A DNA stretch of 64,000 nucleotides from the NCBI RefSeq assembly GCF_947623445.1, contig NC_135241.1, forward strand, positions 23,624,501 to 23,688,500, written 5' to 3'. Positions 59,501 to 64,000 of this stretch are shown here, in pieces. Source of the stretch: Clavelina lepadiformis. Taxonomy: Eukaryota > Chordata > Ascidiacea > Aplousobranchia > Clavelinidae. Made by a program: the position numbers and the translations under genes. Position 1 is the first letter of the stretch, and each line of letters opens with the position of its first letter. The notes beneath the pieces were generated by a model. It worked only from the letters and a program-made list of their open reading frames with translations. It made no database searches and was not told the DNA's origin.

Positions 59501-62500
59501 AAAGAAGTTGTGGAAGAGCCAGTTGTGGAGGAGAAAGCAGAGGAAGAGGAAGAAAAGGAAGACGAAGATGACGTTGACGGGATGTGGGAGGAGACTTTTA
59601 AAACTCATCAAGACAACAAGCCGAGAGGTAGAATTGGGAACTTGTGTTTGCTGAAAATTTTTCAAATGGACTTTTTGTACGAATCCTCCAGTGTTCCACC
59701 TCATTTTGCGTTTGTTCAGCTTCAGAAAGAGCATCGTAGACGGGGTGTTACTTATCCTGATGCATTTTTATACCATGCTTTTTTATTACCATTTGTTTAA
59801 TGTTAGTATATGCTATACGAGTTAAATGTATATTTAATTATTTACATAGCAGTGGTTCTTAACCTTTTCTGCCCCCGGAGAACCCAATTAATAACATTTG
59901 CTTAGAGATTCCTCATGTGCACAACCTACAAAAGAAGGAATATGAGGAAAGGCATTTTGGCACTTTGGTTGGAGACCACAGATTTTTCACCGGGGACCCC
60001 GTTAAGAACCATTGTTGTATAGTACCGGCATTTTTATTGCACATACTTCACCGATGTGATGCGTTTTAGGACCCGAATCAATCGGACTTGACACTTCATT
60101 CATTAATTTTGCTCACGTCTACGGCGTTCCCGAGCACGCGGACCATTTATCTCTGCGCTCCACTGTTGGTTCAGAACCGTACCGCTTGTACAACCTGGAC
60201 GTGTTTGAATATGAGTTGGACAGCACTGCAGCTCTGTACGGATCGATTCCCTTCATGATTGGCCACAAGTGAGTGAATCTAGGCTCGCAAGTAGTTGAAC
60301 ATTAGTAGATTCCTTTGGTTGTTAAAAATATTAAGTAGAAGTAATTGGCCCAGTATTTTTGTTTGTTGAATCTTGTGTTAAGTGATATTTATCGACAAAC
60401 AGCCTATTTATAACAAATCTAAAACTTTTCCAACTGACTTTGACTTATTACATCACAGTGGCAAGCGCACAGTTGGCATGCTTTGGCTTAACTCAGCTGA
60501 GACCTGGGTTGACGTTGATTCTTCGGAAGACAACAAAGGCGTCCTCGGAACTGTCTTCGGATACTTTGCTGGGCAGGAGACAGTCCCAGAAGTAAGACAA
60601 CATCAGTGACTGGTTTCCCCTGTCAGCAAGGTGTTTATGAGTTTGTGTCAATCCCAGGTCAACGTTCACTGGATGTCCGAGAGTGGAATAATCGATGTCT
60701 ATTTCACGATGGGACCGACACCAGCCGATGTGATGAGGCAATACACAAAGTTGACCGGCACAAGTTACTTTCCGCCAATGTGGGCATCAGCTTATCATCA
60801 GTGCAGGTCCGACGATCTTTTTGTCGTATTTCAACTTCAATCTAAGCAGCTCCAATGGAGCTGCTCCATATTTTACCTTCATTGCATGTGACTTGTGTAG
60901 ATTTATTTCTATTTGCAAATCTGTGCCGTCTACAATAGTTTCAATGTGACACAATGTAGGTGGTAGATGCCATCACAGTTAGATTGGAAATAAATGTAAA
61001 GTCTTGCACAGGTGGAATTACAAGGACGAAGACGACGTGAGGACTGTGGACCAGGGTTTCGATGAACATGACATTCCATATGATTGCCTGTGGCTGGACA
61101 TCGAACACACAGATGGAAAGAGGTAATGAAAGAAACTTTGGCAATGTAGTTGGCGTAAACTTAAATAGAATGTATAAAAATGTGTCAATTGTCAGAAACA
61201 AGTGTTCTGGTGTTAGAATAAAACAGCTGGATTTTAAAATGTAACCACAGTATTGCATCTATGGGCGTAAGTGTTATGAGGTTACTCTTAACTGACTTAG
61301 TTGTAAATTTTATTTTACAAAGCGGATTATGATTTGACACCAAAACTTAAATTTAATCAATTGAGTATATATGTAAATTTCACATGGGTTTAATTTTCAT
61401 TGTTAACAAAATGGTTTCCATTGAAATGCGCAGGTACTTCACATGGGACAGTCACAAATTCCCAAACCCCGTTGAAATGCAGAATGCGCTCGCAGCTAGG
61501 GGTCGTAAAATGGTGACCATTATCGATCCACATATCAAGGTCGACTCTAATTACCATATTTACAGGTTGGTCAAATGCGCTACTTTTTATAACTTTGATG
61601 TTTAGTTGATGCTACAAATATGCATTTTAAGAATCATTTCACCACAATTTTCCACATCACAGAGTATTGCATGAAAGTTTGTTGCAGAACTTGAAATATT
61701 AATACGGTAGTCCTAGCAAAAAGTCCTTTGGCTAAGCTTAGATGGTTTTTAAGAAGCTAAAGTTTTTCTAAAGTGTAACATTTCGAGTGGATTTACAAAG
61801 CTCTAAATAGACTGTGTATTCAACATCTACTTTTTCTCTTACGTGTTAAGTTTCGTGTGCATTTATACACATGTATAATTGTATACACATCATCATAGCA
61901 GTTTTTCTACTTTTCTACAGTGACGCACAAGCAAAGGACTTTTTCGTCAAAGACCGAAATGGGGCAGAGTTTAAGGGTTGGTGTTGGTCAGGCGACTCGT
62001 CCTACCTTGACTTCACCAAACCCGAAGTCAGGTATGACTCGACTGTTGACTCTATGTGTGGTAGTGGCTACTGATTTGCTGGTTATTGAGTAATAGCAGT
62101 TGTTCAGTCCAGAGAATTGTAGCTGTTCTAATATTTGAGATAATTTATTTTGATAATTTTCTCCATGAATATTATATATAAATCACAATTTGAAAATAAT
62201 ATAGGTAGAAATACTAGAAATGTGAAAATACAATTCACCAATGTACAACATTTCTCTGAACTTTCTCTATTTCATTTCTTTCCAGAGAATGGTGGGCAAG
62301 TCGTTTTTCTCCTGAGATTTATAAGGGATCCACGCCGAATCTTTTCACATGGAACGACATGAATGAGCCGAGTGTGTTCAACGGGCCAGAGATGACAATG
62401 CACAAGGACTGCAAGCACGCTGGTGGATGGGAACACAGACACGTCCATAACTTATACGGGAGATACCAGGTACCTACACTTTCAAGTCGTGTGCTTAGTT

Positions 62501-64000
62501 AATAGCGTAAGTGTTATTTTCTAAGACAGTCATGCGATGGATGATTTCAGCTTGGTGCCGTATAATATATTAATATGCAATTTTTTCTCTTGTCTGTAGT
62601 TTTAGTTTTGAGCTCCTACTAAATGTGCACCAGTTTTTTAACAGCATGATTGCGTTAACCACCATAATAATGACATAACATGACACAATGACAATGACAA
62701 CAATGGCCGCCATAACAATGTGGTTTTTGCAGGTGGTAGCCACTGTTGATGGACAGTTGGCTCGGAGTGACAACAAGGAGCGAACATTTGTCCTCACTCG
62801 TGCATTCTTTGCCGGAAGCCAGCGCTACGGTAAGCACTGAAGTGAATTCTACTTCAGGAAATATCTCACAAGTAGAAGTGCTGTAATATGGTGATGTGAT
62901 GTTGATTATTTCAGGGGCGATATGGACAGGGGATAATGCAGCGGAATGGGGCCATATCGAGTTTAGTGTTCCTATGATTTTGACCGTTGGTTTATGTGGA
63001 ATCGCACACGCTGGAGGTAACCATTTTCTGCTTAGAACTGAACGATCTGAACCAACTTGTAACACCTGTCCACCCTATTTTGCTTTTTAATTCCAATTAA
63101 TTTGTAGCAGAACGTACAAAATTTTAAAATAATACATTACAGTTGTTCAAACTCTCGAAGTACATAAGTTTAAGAATTCCAATCTCTTTCCCCAGCTGAC
63201 GTAGGTGGATTTTTCAAGAATGTAGACGGTGAATTGATAACGAGGTGGTACCAGGCTGGTGCGTACCAACCCTTCTTCAGAGCTCACGGCCACATAGACA
63301 CAACCAGGCGGGAGCCGTGGCTCTTCGAAGAGAAGTACAGAGACGCCATGCGAAGCGCAGTTCGGGCGAGATATGAGTTGTTGCCATACTGGTCGGTAAC
63401 TTTGCAAACTGACTTTACCTGGTCCTAATTAAATTACATATAACTAACATTGACTGAAATTGTAATAAAATGAAATATGTCAATGAAGATTTACCAGTAT
63501 CCAATTTTCTTTATGCAGAATGTATGTTAACCCGAATCCGTTATTAATTTATAATCGAGTGCATTTCCTTTTTTTTTAGGTACACCTTATTTTATCAGTC
63601 TCACACCTCTGGAGAACCTCCAATGCGACCCCTGTGGTACGAGTTCCCCAAAGACAGGTCTCTTTTTGCTCACGACAAATCTTACATGGTTGGGCGCGCA
63701 CTTCTTGTACAACCGGTTGTTGCAGCTGGCGTTACCTATTCATCCGTGTACCTTCCTGGTAGGGTAGAAATGTTTTGCATGCAGTCACGCATAATTGTGC
63801 ATGGGTATTAGCCAGCATAAAGATTTTTGGGAGTTTTGAGTAAAATTTAGTAGATATTTTCACTAGATTTATTTGTTCCATTGTGTCAAACACATAGGCC
63901 TAGCGTGTTTGTAAAAATTTAAAATCCTGTAATTTGTTTTTTCTTTTTCTATTCGTTTTTATCCACAGGTAATTCTGGTTGGTACGATACGACAACATAT
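56516..64000 (+). CDS. GANAB: neutral alpha-glucosidase AB, glucosidase II alpha (3' partial)
   Basis: Exons: 56516-56623, 56753-56989, 57174-57365, 59208-59274, 59471-59627, 60070-60268, 60459-60591, 60658-60806, 61012-61122, 61434-61565, 61921-62031, 62286-62469, 62733-62829, 62915-63016, 63196-63391, 63580-63758, 63969 onward; about 795 codons seen of a family length near 940, cut by the window edge. ER-lumen GH31 enzyme that trims the two inner alpha-1,3-glucoses from N-glycans and feeds the calnexin cycle. Visible: hydrophobic signal segment, N-terminal [18 protein letters not shown], acidic linker, [20 protein letters not shown]. The nucleophile Asp is in [14 protein letters not shown] (codon 62356-62358) and the acid/base Asp in WTGDNAAEW (62932-62934). 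Weak donor GTCGGT after 63391 is required by phase and homology. The extreme 5' coding exon is uncertain. Confidence 0.95.
57627..57788 (+). other. possible cassette exon of GANAB
   Basis: A 162-base open segment flanked by AG and GTAAGT is phase 2 at both ends, so inclusion or skipping keeps the GANAB frame. It would add 54 residues including [21 protein letters not shown], rich in aromatic residues, just before the Pro/Glu linker. Vertebrate glucosidase II alpha is also alternatively spliced in its N-terminal part. The acceptor is poor (TTGCATGTTGCGATAG), so it may be a chance frame. Confidence 0.35.
59850..60014. mobile_element. hAT-type MITE in GANAB intron
   Basis: Ends CAGTGGTTCTTAACCTTTTC and, reverse-complemented, CAATGGTTCTTAACGGGG, matching the CAG.GGTTCTCAACC ends of many hAT/Charlie non-autonomous elements. 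The 8-bp flanks TTACATAG and TTGTATAG match at six positions, as an old hAT target duplication would. 165 bp, no coding capacity. Confidence 0.8.

Noticed and set aside
1-64000. CRISPR arrays, bacterial operons or ribosomal RNA
   Set aside because: No regularly spaced repeats, Shine-Dalgarno-led gene strings or rRNA motifs; spliced genes throughout.

Overview
The window is nuclear DNA of a metazoan with short, GT-AG-spliced introns, about 38% G+C by eye, and compact genes in its right half. An IL-1-receptor-type ectodomain gene, intronless ZNHIT2 and EXOSC9, short intergenic gaps and U-rich acceptor-like AGs just upstream of several start codons suggest an invertebrate chordate, most likely an ascidian tunicate. 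That assignment is inference; no species is claimed. All exon models below were built by hand from reading frame, splice consensus and intron phase, and every complete model closes to a whole number of codons.

Left half (1-19,700): no gene could be supported. It holds a mariner transposase relic (8.5 kb), AT-rich repeats (14.3 and 15.5 kb), a 667-bp foldback element with almost identical 183-bp arms (17.2-17.8 kb), and several full CRE palindromes. A promoter with a kappa-B-like site and a TATA box follows at 19.65-19.79 kb.

20.5-28.3 kb, plus strand: a ten-exon gene for a secreted-then-anchored protein of 471 residues. It has an IL-1-receptor-like three-Ig ectodomain, one membrane helix and a 26-residue tail with no TIR domain. 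By architecture it resembles the IL-1R2 decoy receptor. This is the most interesting object in the window.

30.8-38.0 kb, minus strand: EXOSC9, ZNHIT2 and DDX24 lie head-to-tail. They encode an RNA exosome subunit, an R2TP-linked HIT zinc-finger protein and a nucleolar DEAD-box helicase. 38.0-41.9 kb is a transposon-rich spacer with a tRNA-derived SINE, a pogo-like element and a MITE nested in it. 41.9-45.0 kb, minus strand: YEATS4 (GAS41), then an RMDN2/3-type tail-to-mitochondrion tether gene. A 1.4-kb divergent spacer leads to the plus-strand genes: a 17-exon USP2-type deubiquitinase (46.5-54.2 kb) and GANAB, glucosidase II alpha (about 54.7 kb to beyond the right edge).

The right half is mainly housekeeping: RNA processing, chromatin reading, ubiquitin removal and glycoprotein folding. 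Three neighbouring same-strand groups show short gaps without canonical AATAAA or ATTAAA, followed by pyrimidine-rich AGs, as expected for tunicate-style polycistrons resolved by spliced-leader trans-splicing. Only transcript data can settle that.
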